Assembly (NCBI GenBank): GCA_026392275.1
Contig: JAPLCM010000102.1
Coordinates: 1-32,536, forward strand
DNA: 32,536 bases
From: Actinomycetota bacterium
GTDB taxonomy: Bacteria > Actinomycetota > Thermoleophilia > UBA2241
Reading direction: 5' to 3'
The notes below the pieces were generated by a model that saw only the letters and a list, made by a program, of their open reading frames with translations, was not told the DNA's origin and ran no database searches. Made by a program: the position numbers and the translations under genes. This document shows, in pieces, positions 1 to 8,318 of this stretch (positions are counted from its first letter, which is position 1; the number at the start of each line of letters is the position of its first letter).

Positions 1-258
1 CGCGCCGGCGCGCGCCACGGCCTCGCCGACGGCCGGGATGTCGGCGCCCGGATCGATGACGAGGTGCACCTCGAGCACCGGCCCGGCAGCGTCCTCGCCG
101 AGGCGCACCGGGCGGTGGCGCTCCATGTGCACGCGCTCGCCCAGGCTCTGCAGAGGGTTGCGGTAGAGGTCCGCCACGCCGGGGATGCCCTTGATGGCGT
201 CCCACACGGTGCTGGTGATGACTTCGGCCGAGAAGCTGGGCCCGGGTCGTTCGCGCAC
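1..258 (-). CDS. Asp23/Gls24-family protein (C-terminus beyond the window)
   Basis: Reading the minus strand from a GTG at 258 gives 86 codons without a stop, running off the window at base 1. The residues FSAEVITSTVWDAIKGIPGV, followed later by a VLEVHLVIDPGADIPAVGEA stretch, match the Asp23/Gls24 (DUF322) pattern: a helix ending in a xIPGV segment and then a beta-strand rich in V/I leading to xIPxVxxxV. A purine-rich GGAAGGGG lies about six bases upstream of the GTG and supports this start. Family members are small cytoplasmic or membrane-anchored proteins linked to envelope stress; no enzymatic activity is known. The gene is divergent from the amidohydrolase at 457. The missing C-terminus prevents a closer assignment. 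Confidence 0.7.
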   Translation of the reverse strand, partial: MRERPGPSFSAEVITSTVWDAIKGIPGVADLYRNPLQSLGERVHMERHRPVRLGEDAAGPVLEVHLVIDPGADIPAVGEAVARAGA

Positions 259-285
259 GCCGCCCCTTCCGTCGCTTGTGGCGCG

Positions 286-353
286 AGTATACCGTCCGCA
301 CGAAGTGGACGGGGCGCCGCTGTTTGCCACCGTGCGAGGCGCTCGCCTATACT
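286..353. promoter_or_regulatory. Divergent promoter region
   Basis: On the plus strand TTGCCA (324-329) and TATACT (348-353) are separated by 18 bases, a good vegetative-type promoter for the amidohydrolase operon, with transcription expected to start near 360. On the minus strand a second TATACT (291-286) lies about 28 bases before the GTG of the Asp23-like gene; no convincing -35 box was found for it. Confidence 0.5.
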
Positions 354-456
354 CCTTGCGCACGAACGGGGCCAGACCCTGTGTCCCGGCGTGCCCTGAG
401 CGACGACCGAGGCGGTCATCACGAGCGACGACATCACCATCTACAGTGCGGACTGG

Positions 457-1863
457 GTGCTGCCCGTGGCGGGGCCGGCGCTCGCTGACGGCGGGCTCGC
501 CGTGCGCGGCGAGCGCATCGTCGGCGTGAGCCCGGCGTCCGACCTCATAGCCGCTCATCCGCAGGCGCAGGTGGTCGATCTCGGGCGCTCCGTGATCATG
601 CCGGGGTTCGTCAACTGCCACAGTCATATCGAATACACGTCTTTCCGCGGCATCCTCGACGACTCCGAGTTCGGCGACTGGATCATCAGCCTCGTGGACG
701 TGAAGGCAGCGCTGACCCCCGAGGAGTACCTGGCCAGCGCGAAGCTCGGCGCTCTCGAGGCCATCTCGTCGGGCATCACCACCATCGCCGACACGAGCTA
801 CGGCGCCGTCACGCTCGAGGCGGCCGCCGAGGCCGGCCTGCGCGGCCGCCTGTATCTGGAGGTCTTCGGGGTCGACGACAAGCGGCTCGACGAGACCATG
901 GCGGACGTCGAGCGGCGTCTCGACGAGGCGCAGGCGTCCGCGCCGCCGCGCTTCGACGTCGGGCTGGCGCCCCACGCGCCCTACACCGTCTCCAGCCGCC
1001 TCTATCAGGCCATCTCGGGGCTGGCCCGCGAGCGCGGCCTCAAGGTCATGAGCCACGTCGCGGAGAGCAAAGAGGAGCTCACGTACATCCGCTCCGGCTC
1101 GGGCAAGTTCGCCCACGACTATCGCGAGAAGATGGGCTGGGAGCGCATGCTCGTGCAGCCCTTCGGCGTGAGCCCCATCAAGTACCTGCAGCAGTGGCAC
1201 GTCTTTGACGCGGATTTCCTTGCTGTGCACTGCGTGCATGTAAGCCGCGACGACATCCGCATCCTCAAGGCCAAAGACGTCGCCGTCGCTCACTGCCCCA
1301 AGAGTAACGCGAAGCTGGGCTGCGGCGTCATGCCCCTGGCCGACCTGTTGCACGAGGGCGTGCGCGTCGGTCTGGGCACCGACAGCCCAGCCTCCAGCAA
1401 TATCATGGACATGTTCGACGAGATGCGCACGATGCTCTTTCTGCACCGCGCCGTCGAGCGCGACGTCGCGGTGCTCGACGCGCCGAAATGCGTGCGCATC
1501 GCCACGCTGGGCGGCGCCGAGGCGCTGGGTATGCAGGACGACATCGGCAGTCTCGAACCTGGAAAGTGCGCCGATTTCATTGCCGTCGACATCTCCACGT
1601 CGCACTTCGCGCCCATCGACGAGCCGTATTCGGCGCTCGTCTACGGCGCCAATCAGGACGACGTGCTGCTCACGGTCGTCGGCGGCGACGTGTTGTTCCA
1701 CGAGCGCAGCTGCACGGGCCTCGACGCGGAGGCCATCAGGCGCGCCGCCGTCGGGGTGCGCGCGAAGCTGCGCGACCGCGTTCGTGCCGGAGGCGTCCAG
1801 GTGGGCGCCGCCGAATCAGGCTGGTGGCAGACCGCCGCCGCTCCGGGAGAGGGGACCCCCTAA
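457..1863 (+). CDS. Amidohydrolase of the MTA/SAH/aminofutalosine deaminase group
   Basis: A 468-residue metal-dependent hydrolase. Visible family signatures: the first metal-binding HxH in NCHSHIEYTSF, the substrate-loop histidine in LAPHAPYTVSS, the HVAES motif with metal His and catalytic Glu, HCPKSNAKL, and the final metal ligand Asp in GLGTDSPASSN. The insert after HVAESKEEL (a YIRSGSGKF...GVSPIKYL segment) resembles aminofutalosine deaminases of the futalosine menaquinone route, but adenosine-derivative deaminases such as MTA/SAH deaminase share the fold, so the substrate stays open. The start is uncertain. GTG 457 removes the usual first beta-strand, and the in-frame codons from 400 encode a typical ITIYSADW lead-in but contain no ATG, GTG or TTG. 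A GAGGCGG stretch sits just before an ATC at 418. The gene is followed directly by the TPR gene, whose start codon abuts the stop. Confidence 0.85.
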   Translation: MLPVAGPALADGGLAVRGERIVGVSPASDLIAAHPQAQVVDLGRSVIMPGFVNCHSHIEYTSFRGILDDSEFGDWIISLVDVKAALTPEEYLASAKLGALEAISSGITTIADTSYGAVTLEAAAEAGLRGRLYLEVFGVDDKRLDETMADVERRLDEAQASAPPRFDVGLAPHAPYTVSSRLYQAISGLARERGLKVMSHVAESKEELTYIRSGSGKFAHDYREKMGWERMLVQPFGVSPIKYLQQWHVFDADFLAVHCVHVSRDDIRILKAKDVAVAHCPKSNAKLGCGVMPLADLLHEGVRVGLGTDSPASSNIMDMFDEMRTMLFLHRAVERDVAVLDAPKCVRIATLGGAEALGMQDDIGSLEPGKCADFIAVDISTSHFAPIDEPYSALVYGANQDDVLLTVVGGDVLFHERSCTGLDAEAIRRAAVGVRAKLRDRVRAGGVQVGAAESGWWQTAAAPGEGTP

Positions 1864-2523
1864 GTGCTGCTCGACCGCCAACGTGTCAAGTTCTGGCAGA
1901 AGTGGGTGTTTGCGATCATGGCCCTCATCATGGCCGGGTTCCTGGTCATGATCCCGCTGACCAACCTCAAGGCTTGCAGCGGCGGCAGCACTGCCTCCGT
2001 CACCGAACAGCTCAACAAGGACATCGCCAAGTACCAGGCGGCCGTCCAGGCCGACCCCAAAGACGTCGCGTCCTGGCGCAGCTTGGCCGAGAACTATGCG
2101 CTGCGCGCCAACGCCCAGCAGGTGGGCTCCGCCGCTGAGCAGGCCGATCTGCGTGCCGCGGCGCAGTACTACGGGCGCGCCGCCAAGCTGCTCAGCAAGC
2201 AGAAGGGCGCGGCGGCCAAGCAGCTCCGTCTCGACACGCTCCAGCAGCTGGTGAGCGTGTACGTGTCATTGAAGGACAACCAGTCGGCGACCAGCGTCTA
2301 CGGGCAGATCACGGCGCTCACGCCGAACAACGCCCAGGCGTTCGCCGAAATGGCCACCGTGGCCATGAACGCCGGCGATACCAATACGGCGCTGCTCGCC
2401 TGGACGAAGTACCTCAAGCTTGACCCAAACGCGCCCGATGCCCAGGCGGTCAAGGACTGGATCGCCGCCAATTCGGGCACGCCCACGCCGTCGCCGTCAT
2501 CCAGCGCGGGAGGCAGCCAATGA
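1864..2523 (+). CDS. Membrane-anchored TPR-like protein
   Basis: A 219-residue protein starting at a GTG immediately after the amidohydrolase stop, with GGGAGAGGGG upstream as ribosome binding site. Residues about 13-34 form one transmembrane helix after a short basic N-terminus, so the rest is probably outside the membrane. The following region contains helix pairs typical of tetratricopeptide repeats (for example an A-YY-GRAAKLL helix and an AFAEMATVAMNAGDTNTALLAW repeat with the A-G-A-Y/W pattern). The C-terminus is a Pro/Ser/Thr-rich low-complexity tail. Such proteins usually serve as protein-interaction scaffolds; no specific partner is evident. It overlaps the STAS gene by four bases (ATGA), suggesting translational coupling. 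Confidence 0.75.
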   Translation: MLLDRQRVKFWQKWVFAIMALIMAGFLVMIPLTNLKACSGGSTASVTEQLNKDIAKYQAAVQADPKDVASWRSLAENYALRANAQQVGSAAEQADLRAAAQYYGRAAKLLSKQKGAAAKQLRLDTLQQLVSVYVSLKDNQSATSVYGQITALTPNNAQAFAEMATVAMNAGDTNTALLAWTKYLKLDPNAPDAQAVKDWIAANSGTPTPSPSSSAGGSQ

Positions 2524-2870
2524 GCGAGCTGTTCAGCGTCTCCGCCGAGCGCGCCGGCGACGGACTCGGTGTCGTCGTGCTGTCCGGCGAAGTCGATATC
2601 TACACGGCTCCGCGGTTCAAGGAGTGCATGCTCGAGCTCCTCGAGGCCGGCGTCGACAGGCTGGTCGTCGACCTCAGCGGCGTCACGTTCATCGACTCCA
2701 CGGCGCTCGGCGTGCTCATCGGCGGCGTGCGCCGCGTGCGCACCGGCGGCGGGGCCATGGCTCTTGTGGTCACCAACCGTGCCGTGGAGCGCGTGCTCTC
2801 CATCACCGGTCTGGACCGCGTGTTCACGATCCATGCCACCCGCGAGGCCGCGCTCGAGTCGCTGGCCTGA
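2520..2870 (+). CDS. STAS-domain anti-sigma factor antagonist
   Basis: A 116-residue protein consisting of a single STAS domain. The central strand-loop VVDLSGVTFIDSTALGVL is the family signature, and Ser60 in DSTALG is at the position phosphorylated in SpoIIAA/RsbV proteins. In these pathways the unphosphorylated antagonist binds an anti-sigma kinase and frees a sigma factor. No kinase, phosphatase or sigma factor gene lies nearby, so the partner must be encoded elsewhere. It starts inside the end of the TPR gene (four-base overlap), and a 96-base gap separates it from topA. STAS domains also occur in other signalling complexes; the length and the DSTALG motif favour the anti-anti-sigma role. 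Confidence 0.88.
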   Translation: MSELFSVSAERAGDGLGVVVLSGEVDIYTAPRFKECMLELLEAGVDRLVVDLSGVTFIDSTALGVLIGGVRRVRTGGGAMALVVTNRAVERVLSITGLDRVFTIHATREAALESLA

Positions 2871-2966
2871 GCGCGCTCCCATCGTCAATCTCGACACCGC
2901 GGTCCGCGCGGTGGTATTAACTGCCATCGTCCGGGGCTGCCCGGTCACTCCGTCTGAGGTAGGTCC

Positions 2967-5237
2967 GTGAGGCTCATCGTCACAGAGAAGGATTCCGCCG
3001 CCCGTAAGATCGCCGACATCCTCGGCGGCAAGGTCACGGTCAAAGAGCACGGCCGCGGGCGCCAGAAGGTCAGGTCGTATCACTTCGGCTACAAGGACGA
3101 CGACGCGGTCGCCATCGGCCTGCGTGGGCACGTCATGGAGACGGTCTTTCCCAACACGTACCGGCGCTGGAGCCTCAAGTACCTCGGCGACATGATCGCG
3201 ACCCCCGACCTGGCGTGGGTGGTCGACGGCGGCGCCGCCGGCACGCTCGCGGCGCTGCGCAGCGTGGCCAAAGGCGCCACCGAGGTCGTGATCGCCACCG
3301 ACTTCGATCGCGAGGGTGAGCTCATCGGCCACGAGGCTCTCGAGATCCTCCGCGGCGATGCGCTCAAGCGCCATCCGCACGACAAGCCCGAGAAGAAGAA
3401 GGCCGGCGCCGCCGGCCGCGGCAAGGCCGCGGCCGCCCCTCCGCCCCAGCCGCCCCCGGACAACGGCGACCCACACGTCAAGCCCATGCTGCCGCCCGCC
3501 GCCGTCGACCGCCACATCCGCGTGCGCTACTCGGCGCTCACCCGCGAGGAGGTCGAGGCGGCGTTCGCCAAGCCGTCCACCGTCGATTTCAACCTCGCCG
3601 AGGCGGCGCATTCGCGCCAGGACATCGATCTCATCTGGGGGGCCGTGCTCACGCGCTTCATGTCGCTGGCTTCGTACCGCTACGGCTCCGACTATCTCTC
3701 GGTCGGTCGCGTGCAGTCGCCCACGCTGCGCCTGGTCGTCGATCGCGAGCTCGAGCGGCGCGCCTTCGTGCCGGTCCCTTACTGGGAGATCAAGGCTACT
3801 CTGACGCACGGCGACGACACCCTCGAAGTGGCGCACGCCAAGGGCCGCTTCGACTCCCTCACGGCCATGGAGACCGCTCTCGGGCGCGCCCAGGCGGACA
3901 CCGCCGAGGTCACCGCCTACAAGGCCGAGCCGCGCAAGGTCGCGCCGCCGGCGCCGTTCAACACGACGGCGCTCATGAGCGCCGCCTCGAGCAGCGGCGC
4001 GTCGCCGGCGCGCGCCATGCGCGCCGCCGAGTCGCTGTACCTCGACGGCCTCATCAGTTATCCGCGCACCGACAACACCGTGTACCCGCCGTCGCTCGAT
4101 CTGCGCGGCAGCCTCGAGGCCCTTGTCGGCTGGCAGCCGGTGGCCACCACCGCCGCGCGCCTGGCCAAGCAGGGCAAGTACACGCCCACCCGGGGCAAGA
4201 AGCGCACCACCGATCACCCGCCCATCTACCCCGTAGGGGTTCCCAAGAAGGAGCTCAGCGGCGACCAGGCCAAGGTTTACGACCTCGTCGTGCGCCGCTT
4301 CATCGCCACGCTGCTTCCGGCCGCGGTGGTCGAAAGCCAGCGCGTCGACATCCGTATCGGCCAGGAGCCGTTTCTCGCGCGCGGCAGCCGCGTGGCCTCG
4401 CCGGGTTTCCTCGAGGTCTACGAGAAGTTCGCCGCCAAGCGCGAACGGCCGCTACCCGCGCTGCAGCCCGGCGACGTGCTCGAGGTGCGCGAGCTGCGCA
4501 GCGAGAGCAAGGAGACGCAGCCTCCGTCGCGCTACGGTCAGGGTCCGCTCATCGAGAAGATGGAGGAGCTCAGCCTGGGCACCAAAGCCACCCGCGCCGA
4601 CATCATCCAGCACCTGTACGACCGCAACTACGTGCGCGACAATCCCGTCGAACCCACCGAGCTCGGAGTCGCGCTCATCACGGCGTTCGATGCCGCCATG
4701 AAGAAGGCGCCCGTCGACATCTCGTCGTGGCAGATGACGGCCAAGCTCGACGAGGAGATGGACCGCATCAGCGAGGGCGAACTGCGGCGCGACCAGGTGG
4801 TGGCCGAGAGCCAGGAGATGCTCGACCAGGCCTGGAAGCTCCTCGACGGCCATATCGACGACATCCGCGCGCTCATCAAGAGTGGTGTGCGCGAGGATCT
4901 CACGCTGGGCGAGTGCAAGAACTGCGGCGGCCAGTTGCGTGTGCTGCGCGGCAAGACCGGCAAGCGCTTCGCCGCCTGCGTGGGCAAAGAGGGCGACGCG
5001 CCGCAGCCTGCGGCCGAGGGCGAGCGCCCGCGGCGTGGCTGCGGTCAGACTTTCCCGCTGCCGCAGCGCGGCACCATCACGCCCACGGGCAAGTCGTGCG
5101 CTGAGTGTGGCTGGCCAGAGATCAAGGTCGTGGGCGCCGGCGGCCGCGGGCGCCCGTGGGTGTTGTGCGTCGACATCGACTGCCCGAGCAAAGAGAAGTA
5201 CCGCGCTCGCGCCGGTGCCAGGAAGAAGGATGCCTGA
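2967..5237 (+). CDS. topA: DNA topoisomerase I, archaeal-type (type IA)
   Basis: A 756-residue type IA topoisomerase that relaxes negative supercoils by transient single-strand cleavage. The N-terminus LIVTEKDSAARKIADIL, the LRGHVMETVFP block and the spacing to ATDFDREGELIG (residues 110-121, Toprim acidic residues D112, D114, E116) follow the archaeal TopA pattern rather than the bacterial VESPAKAKTI pattern. Other motifs: SVGRVQSPTL (245-254), the catalytic tyrosine Tyr365 in ISYPRTD, and C-terminal zinc-ribbon cysteine pairs beginning with ECKNCGG and ending with CAECGW and CVDIDC. Residues about 135-172 are a Lys/Ala/Pro-rich low-complexity insertion in the Toprim region. The GTG start is preceded by TGAGGTAGG. 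It lies upstream of tmk, consistent with a DNA-metabolism operon. Confidence 0.93.
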   Translation: MRLIVTEKDSAARKIADILGGKVTVKEHGRGRQKVRSYHFGYKDDDAVAIGLRGHVMETVFPNTYRRWSLKYLGDMIATPDLAWVVDGGAAGTLAALRSVAKGATEVVIATDFDREGELIGHEALEILRGDALKRHPHDKPEKKKAGAAGRGKAAAAPPPQPPPDNGDPHVKPMLPPAAVDRHIRVRYSALTREEVEAAFAKPSTVDFNLAEAAHSRQDIDLIWGAVLTRFMSLASYRYGSDYLSVGRVQSPTLRLVVDRELERRAFVPVPYWEIKATLTHGDDTLEVAHAKGRFDSLTAMETALGRAQADTAEVTAYKAEPRKVAPPAPFNTTALMSAASSSGASPARAMRAAESLYLDGLISYPRTDNTVYPPSLDLRGSLEALVGWQPVATTAARLAKQGKYTPTRGKKRTTDHPPIYPVGVPKKELSGDQAKVYDLVVRRFIATLLPAAVVESQRVDIRIGQEPFLARGSRVASPGFLEVYEKFAAKRERPLPALQPGDVLEVRELRSESKETQPPSRYGQGPLIEKMEELSLGTKATRADIIQHLYDRNYVRDNPVEPTELGVALITAFDAAMKKAPVDISSWQMTAKLDEEMDRISEGELRRDQVVAESQEMLDQAWKLLDGHIDDIRALIKSGVREDLTLGECKNCGGQLRVLRGKTGKRFAACVGKEGDAPQPAAEGERPRRGCGQTFPLPQRGTITPTGKSCAECGWPEIKVVGAGGRGRPWVLCVDIDCPSKEKYRARAGARKKDA

Positions 5238-5277
5238 GCGCGAGCGGTCCCCCAGGCACGCGACCACGGAGACCGGT

Positions 5278-5943
5278 GTGAGCGAGCGGAGCGGCGTGCT
5301 GATCACTCTCGAGGGCTGCGACGGCTGTGGCAAGAGCACGCAGGCCGCCCTGCTCTGCGAGCGCCTGGCCGCCTGCGGGCTGCCCGTCGGTCCGGCGTCG
5401 GCGCCGGGCACCGTGCTCCGCGAACCCGGCGGCACGGCGGCCGGCGAGGCCGTCCGCGATGTGCTGCTTCACGGTCCTCAGGCGCTGGCGCCCTGGACCG
5501 AGGCCTTGCTCTACGCCGCGGCCCGCGCCGAGCTCGTCGAACGCGTGCTGTCGCCGCAGCTCGCCGCCGGCCGCGTGCTCGTCCTCGACCGCTTCATCGA
5601 TTCGTCTCTCGCCTATCAGGGCTTTGCCCGCGGGCTCGGCGTCGACGCGGTGCTGGCCGTCAACGCCCCTGGCCTTCGCGGCCTGCTGCCGGACGTCACG
5701 ATCGTCATCGACGTCGATCCGCTCGTGGGGCTGGCGCGCGCCGGCGGCGCGCCCGATCGCATCGAAGCCGAAGGCCTCGATCTCCAGCACCGTGTCGCCG
5801 CCGGCTTCGCCGTGCTGGCGCGGCGCTTTCCGGAGCGCGTGCGCCTGATCGACGGCTTCCGCGACGTCGGCCTCGTCGCCGCCGACGTGGAGGCAGCGGC
5901 CCTCGAGGCGATCGCCGACGCCGGTCTGCGGCTCGGCGGCTGA
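5278..5943 (+). CDS. tmk: Thymidylate kinase
   Basis: Phosphorylates dTMP to dTDP for DNA synthesis. The P-loop is GCDGCGKST (residues 13-21), followed by REPGGT, the DRF motif in LVLDRFIDSSLAYQG, and a lid region with APDRIEAEG. From this GTG the protein has 221 residues, close to the usual length, and GGAG lies eight bases upstream. An alternative ATG at 5230 overlaps the topA stop and also has AGGA before it; it would add 16 non-conserved residues. It is followed after nine bases by holB and then ricT, a gene order shared with many bacteria including Bacillus. The second cysteine in the P-loop replaces the more usual small residue but should be tolerated. Confidence 0.93.
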   Translation: MSERSGVLITLEGCDGCGKSTQAALLCERLAACGLPVGPASAPGTVLREPGGTAAGEAVRDVLLHGPQALAPWTEALLYAAARAELVERVLSPQLAAGRVLVLDRFIDSSLAYQGFARGLGVDAVLAVNAPGLRGLLPDVTIVIDVDPLVGLARAGGAPDRIEAEGLDLQHRVAAGFAVLARRFPERVRLIDGFRDVGLVAADVEAAALEAIADAGLRLGG

Positions 5944-5952
5944 GGGCGCCTC

Positions 5953-7086
5953 GTGTTCGGCAGCATCCTCGGCCAGGAGAGAGCCAAAGAGATGTTTGCG
6001 CGTGCCCTGCGCGAACAGACTCTCAGCCATGCCTACCTGCTGAGCGGCCCCGAGGGCCTGGCCAAGACGGCCTTCGCGCGCGAGCTCGCCGTGACGCTGG
6101 TAAGCGCCTGCGGCGGCTGCGGCGTCTGCCCCGAGTGCGAGCGTGCGCGCCGCGGCATCCACCCCGATCTGCACGTGCTCGAACGCGAGGGCGACCTCAT
6201 TCGCGTCGCGCAGGTAGAGCCCGTGATCGCCGATCTGCGCCTCAAGCCGTTCGCCGCGGGACGCCGCGTCTGGGTCATCCCCGAGGTCGAGTACCTTCAC
6301 CAGGCGGCGGCCAACAAGCTGCTCAGGAGCATCGAAGAGCCACCGGATCTCGTCTGCTTCCTGCTGGTCACCGACCGTCTGGAGCGTGTGCTGCCCACGA
6401 TCGTGTCGCGCTGCCAGCTCGTCGAGTTTCGGCCACTCAGCGACGAGGTGGTCGCGGGGTACCTGCGCGAGAGCCACGGCTTCGACGGCGTCGCCGCCGA
6501 GGCGCTCGCGCGACTAGCGACGGGCTCGGTGGAACGCGCCGCGCGGCTCGCCGCCGACGCTCGCGGCGCCGACCGCCGGGCCGGTTACCTCAAGCAGGCC
6601 GTCGCGCTGCTCGCCGGAGGTAGTGGCGAGAGGGCCGCCGACGCGCGGCGGGCCTTCATCAACGTGCTCGAGCAGCAGCAGGCAGAGATCGCTACTCGAG
6701 TCCAGGCCGACCTCGACGAGCGGCTCGCTGCACTGACTCGGCAGTTTCAGGACAAGCGCGATCTCACCTGGTACGCGAAGCAAGCCGAGGAGCGCGCCAA
6801 ACGCGAGCAGGCGCGCCTGCGGCGCATCGCGGCTCAGGACGCGGTGGACCTCCTCGGCGCCTGGGTACGCGACCTCTGGGTGGTCGCCTGTGGGGCATCC
6901 GATGTACTCTGGAACTGCGACCGCGCCGGCGATCTCGCCGTGGCGGCCGTGGCGACACCGGAGTATTACGCGCGTCTGCTGGCCGTCGTGGCCCGGACGC
7001 GCAAGGATCTGTATCTCAGCATCGACCATAGGCTCGCGTTGCAGGCGTTGTTCGCGCGCTTCGAGGAGGTCGCAGAAAGTGCCTAG
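5953..7086 (+). CDS. holB: DNA polymerase III delta-prime subunit
   Basis: A 377-residue AAA+ clamp-loader subunit. Diagnostic features are the start GSILGQERAKEMFARAL, a P-loop-like GPEGLAKT (residues 32-39), the zinc module C53-x2-C56-x2-C59-x2-C62, the EVEYLHQAAANKLLRSIEEP block and the TIVSRC sensor motif. The second glycine of the canonical GxGK(T/S) is alanine (GLAKT), so ATP binding may be weakened; delta-prime subunits are often non-catalytic. Residues about 225-290 are rich in charged helix and may be coiled. The gene overlaps ricT by eight bases, and GTG is its start codon. Function in clamp loading is inferred from the family. Confidence 0.92.
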   Translation: MFGSILGQERAKEMFARALREQTLSHAYLLSGPEGLAKTAFARELAVTLVSACGGCGVCPECERARRGIHPDLHVLEREGDLIRVAQVEPVIADLRLKPFAAGRRVWVIPEVEYLHQAAANKLLRSIEEPPDLVCFLLVTDRLERVLPTIVSRCQLVEFRPLSDEVVAGYLRESHGFDGVAAEALARLATGSVERAARLAADARGADRRAGYLKQAVALLAGGSGERAADARRAFINVLEQQQAEIATRVQADLDERLAALTRQFQDKRDLTWYAKQAEERAKREQARLRRIAAQDAVDLLGAWVRDLWVVACGASDVLWNCDRAGDLAVAAVATPEYYARLLAVVARTRKDLYLSIDHRLALQALFARFEEVAESA

Positions 7087-7897
7087 AATCGCCAGCGTCG
7101 TGTTTCGCGGCGGCGGCAAGGTCTACCAGTTCGACGCCGGCTCTCTCGAGGTCGAGCCGGGCGATCGCGTTGTCGTCGACACGACCCGGGGCGCCGATTT
7201 CGGACGGCTTGTCAAAGGGCCCGACGAGGTGCCGGTCGAGCAGGCGCCTCGCGGCCTCAAGCGCATCCGCCGCAAGGCCACGCAAGGCGACCTCGACGCC
7301 GTCGCCTCCCACCGCGACGACGAGTTCGAGGCCAAGCGCGTCTGCCGGCAACTCGTCGCCGAATTCGGCCTCGACATGAAGGTCGTCGAGGCGCGCCAGG
7401 CTTTCGAGGGCGGCAAGCTGCTGATCACCTTCTTCTCCGAGGAGCGCGTCGACTTTCGCGAGCTCGTCGGCAAGCTCAACGAGCGCCTGCAGCGGCGCGT
7501 CGAGCTCAAGCAGGTGAGCGCCCGCGACGAGTCGCGCATCGTCGGCGGCTATGGTCCCTGCGGCCGCAGCCTCTGCTGCGCTACCTTCGCCGGCGACCAG
7601 GAGCCTGTGTCCATCCGTATGGCCAAGGACCAGAACCTGCCGCTCAACCCCTCCAAGATCTCCGGCTGCTGCGGTCGCCTCATGTGCTGTCTCAAGTACG
7701 AGCACTTGGTCTACGTGTCGTTTCGCAAACGGGCGCCCAAGCGCGGGGCCATCATCACGACGCCCGGCGGCGAAGGCAAGGTCGTCGAGCTTCTCGCGCC
7801 GGTCGACAGTGTCACGGTCGACCATGGGGACGGGCGCACGGCCACCTACAAACTGGCAGAGCTCGGCGCACCCGCCGATGGGGAGGAACGATCATGA
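7079..7897 (+). CDS. ricT: PSP1-domain protein, RicT/YaaT-like
   Basis: A 272-residue PSP1 protein. The GTG at 7079 was chosen because GAGGAGG precedes it and because the sequence then begins PRIASVVFRGGGKVYQFDAG, the normal family start. The C-terminal half contains the conserved cysteine clusters C161-x4-C166-C167 and C197-C198-x4-C203-C204 in GPCGRSLCC and SGCCGRLMCCLKYEH. In Bacillus the RicT (YaaT) cysteines take part in Fe-S binding in the Ric complex, which affects RNA processing by RNase Y. The start lies inside the end of holB and the stop overlaps the next start by four bases, so the three genes are probably co-translated. Partner proteins RicA and RicF are not seen here. Confidence 0.9.
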   Translation: MPRIASVVFRGGGKVYQFDAGSLEVEPGDRVVVDTTRGADFGRLVKGPDEVPVEQAPRGLKRIRRKATQGDLDAVASHRDDEFEAKRVCRQLVAEFGLDMKVVEARQAFEGGKLLITFFSEERVDFRELVGKLNERLQRRVELKQVSARDESRIVGGYGPCGRSLCCATFAGDQEPVSIRMAKDQNLPLNPSKISGCCGRLMCCLKYEHLVYVSFRKRAPKRGAIITTPGGEGKVVELLAPVDSVTVDHGDGRTATYKLAELGAPADGEERS

Positions 7898-8127
7898 GCG
7901 AGACACATGCACTGCTCAACGTCCCGAGCATCTCGTGCAATCACTGCAAGATGGCGATCGAAGGCGCAGTGGGCGCCTTGACGGGTGTGCGCGCGGTGGC
8001 GGTCGACGTGGACGCCAAGAGCGTGGCCATCGATTTCGAGACCGGCGACGTGACGCTCGAGACCATCGAGGCGACCGTCCGGGACGAAGGCTACGAGGTC
8101 GCCGGCCGCCACGTATTCGACAGCTGA
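7894..8127 (+). CDS. Heavy-metal-associated (HMA) domain protein, CopZ-like
   Basis: A 77-residue protein with one ferredoxin-like HMA domain. The metal-binding CxxC is in SISCNHCKMAIEGAVGALTGV, and the later DVDAKSVAIDFE and EATVRDEGYEV segments fit the beta-alpha-beta repeat. Stand-alone HMA proteins usually ferry Cu(I) or a similar ion to P-type ATPases or repressors, but no such partner is nearby. The ATG overlaps the ricT stop (ATGA) with GGGAGGAACG upstream, so translation is coupled to a protein carrying Fe-S-type cysteine clusters. Whether this is functional or just operon packing is unknown. Confidence 0.85.
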   Translation: MSETHALLNVPSISCNHCKMAIEGAVGALTGVRAVAVDVDAKSVAIDFETGDVTLETIEATVRDEGYEVAGRHVFDS

Positions 8128-8191
8128 CCGGCGCCTCCGGCTGGTTTGGCAAGACTCCAGACGGCTGGTACCATATCGCCTCGTCACCCGT

Positions 8192-8267
8192 GGGCCGTTA
8201 GCTTAGTTGGTAGAGCAGGGGACTCTTAATCCCAAGGTCGAAGGTTCGAATCCTTCACGGCCCACCA
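8192..8267 (+). tRNA. tRNA-Lys (anticodon CTT)
   Basis: A full cloverleaf can be folded. The acceptor stem GGGCCGT pairs with ACGGCCC, the D arm is GCTTAGTTGGTAGAGC, the anticodon stem GGGGA/TCCCA carries loop CTCTTAA (anticodon CTT), and the T arm is GAAGG-TTCGAAT-CCTTC. The 3' CCA is encoded (8265-8267). The 3' half from the anticodon loop onwards is repeated exactly at 15405-15450, marking this tRNA as an integration site. Confidence 0.97.
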
Positions 8268-8268
8268 C
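8223..8268 (+). repeat. Left attachment site of island (46-bp direct repeat, copy 1)
   Basis: This copy covers the anticodon loop to one base past the CCA of tRNA-Lys. It is identical over all 46 bases to 15405-15450, and the flanking bases on both sides differ. A 3'-tRNA repeat of this length is the usual footprint of tyrosine-recombinase integration. Confidence 0.93.
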
Positions 8269-8318
8269 ACCGAGTCATGCGCCTTCTCTATGCTTGCCCG
8301 GGGTGATAGCCTCGCCGC

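Noticed and set aside
2298-4217. Long minus-strand open frame opposite topA
   Set aside because: Shadow frame with Arg/Gly/His-rich composition; the plus strand encodes well-supported proteins throughout.
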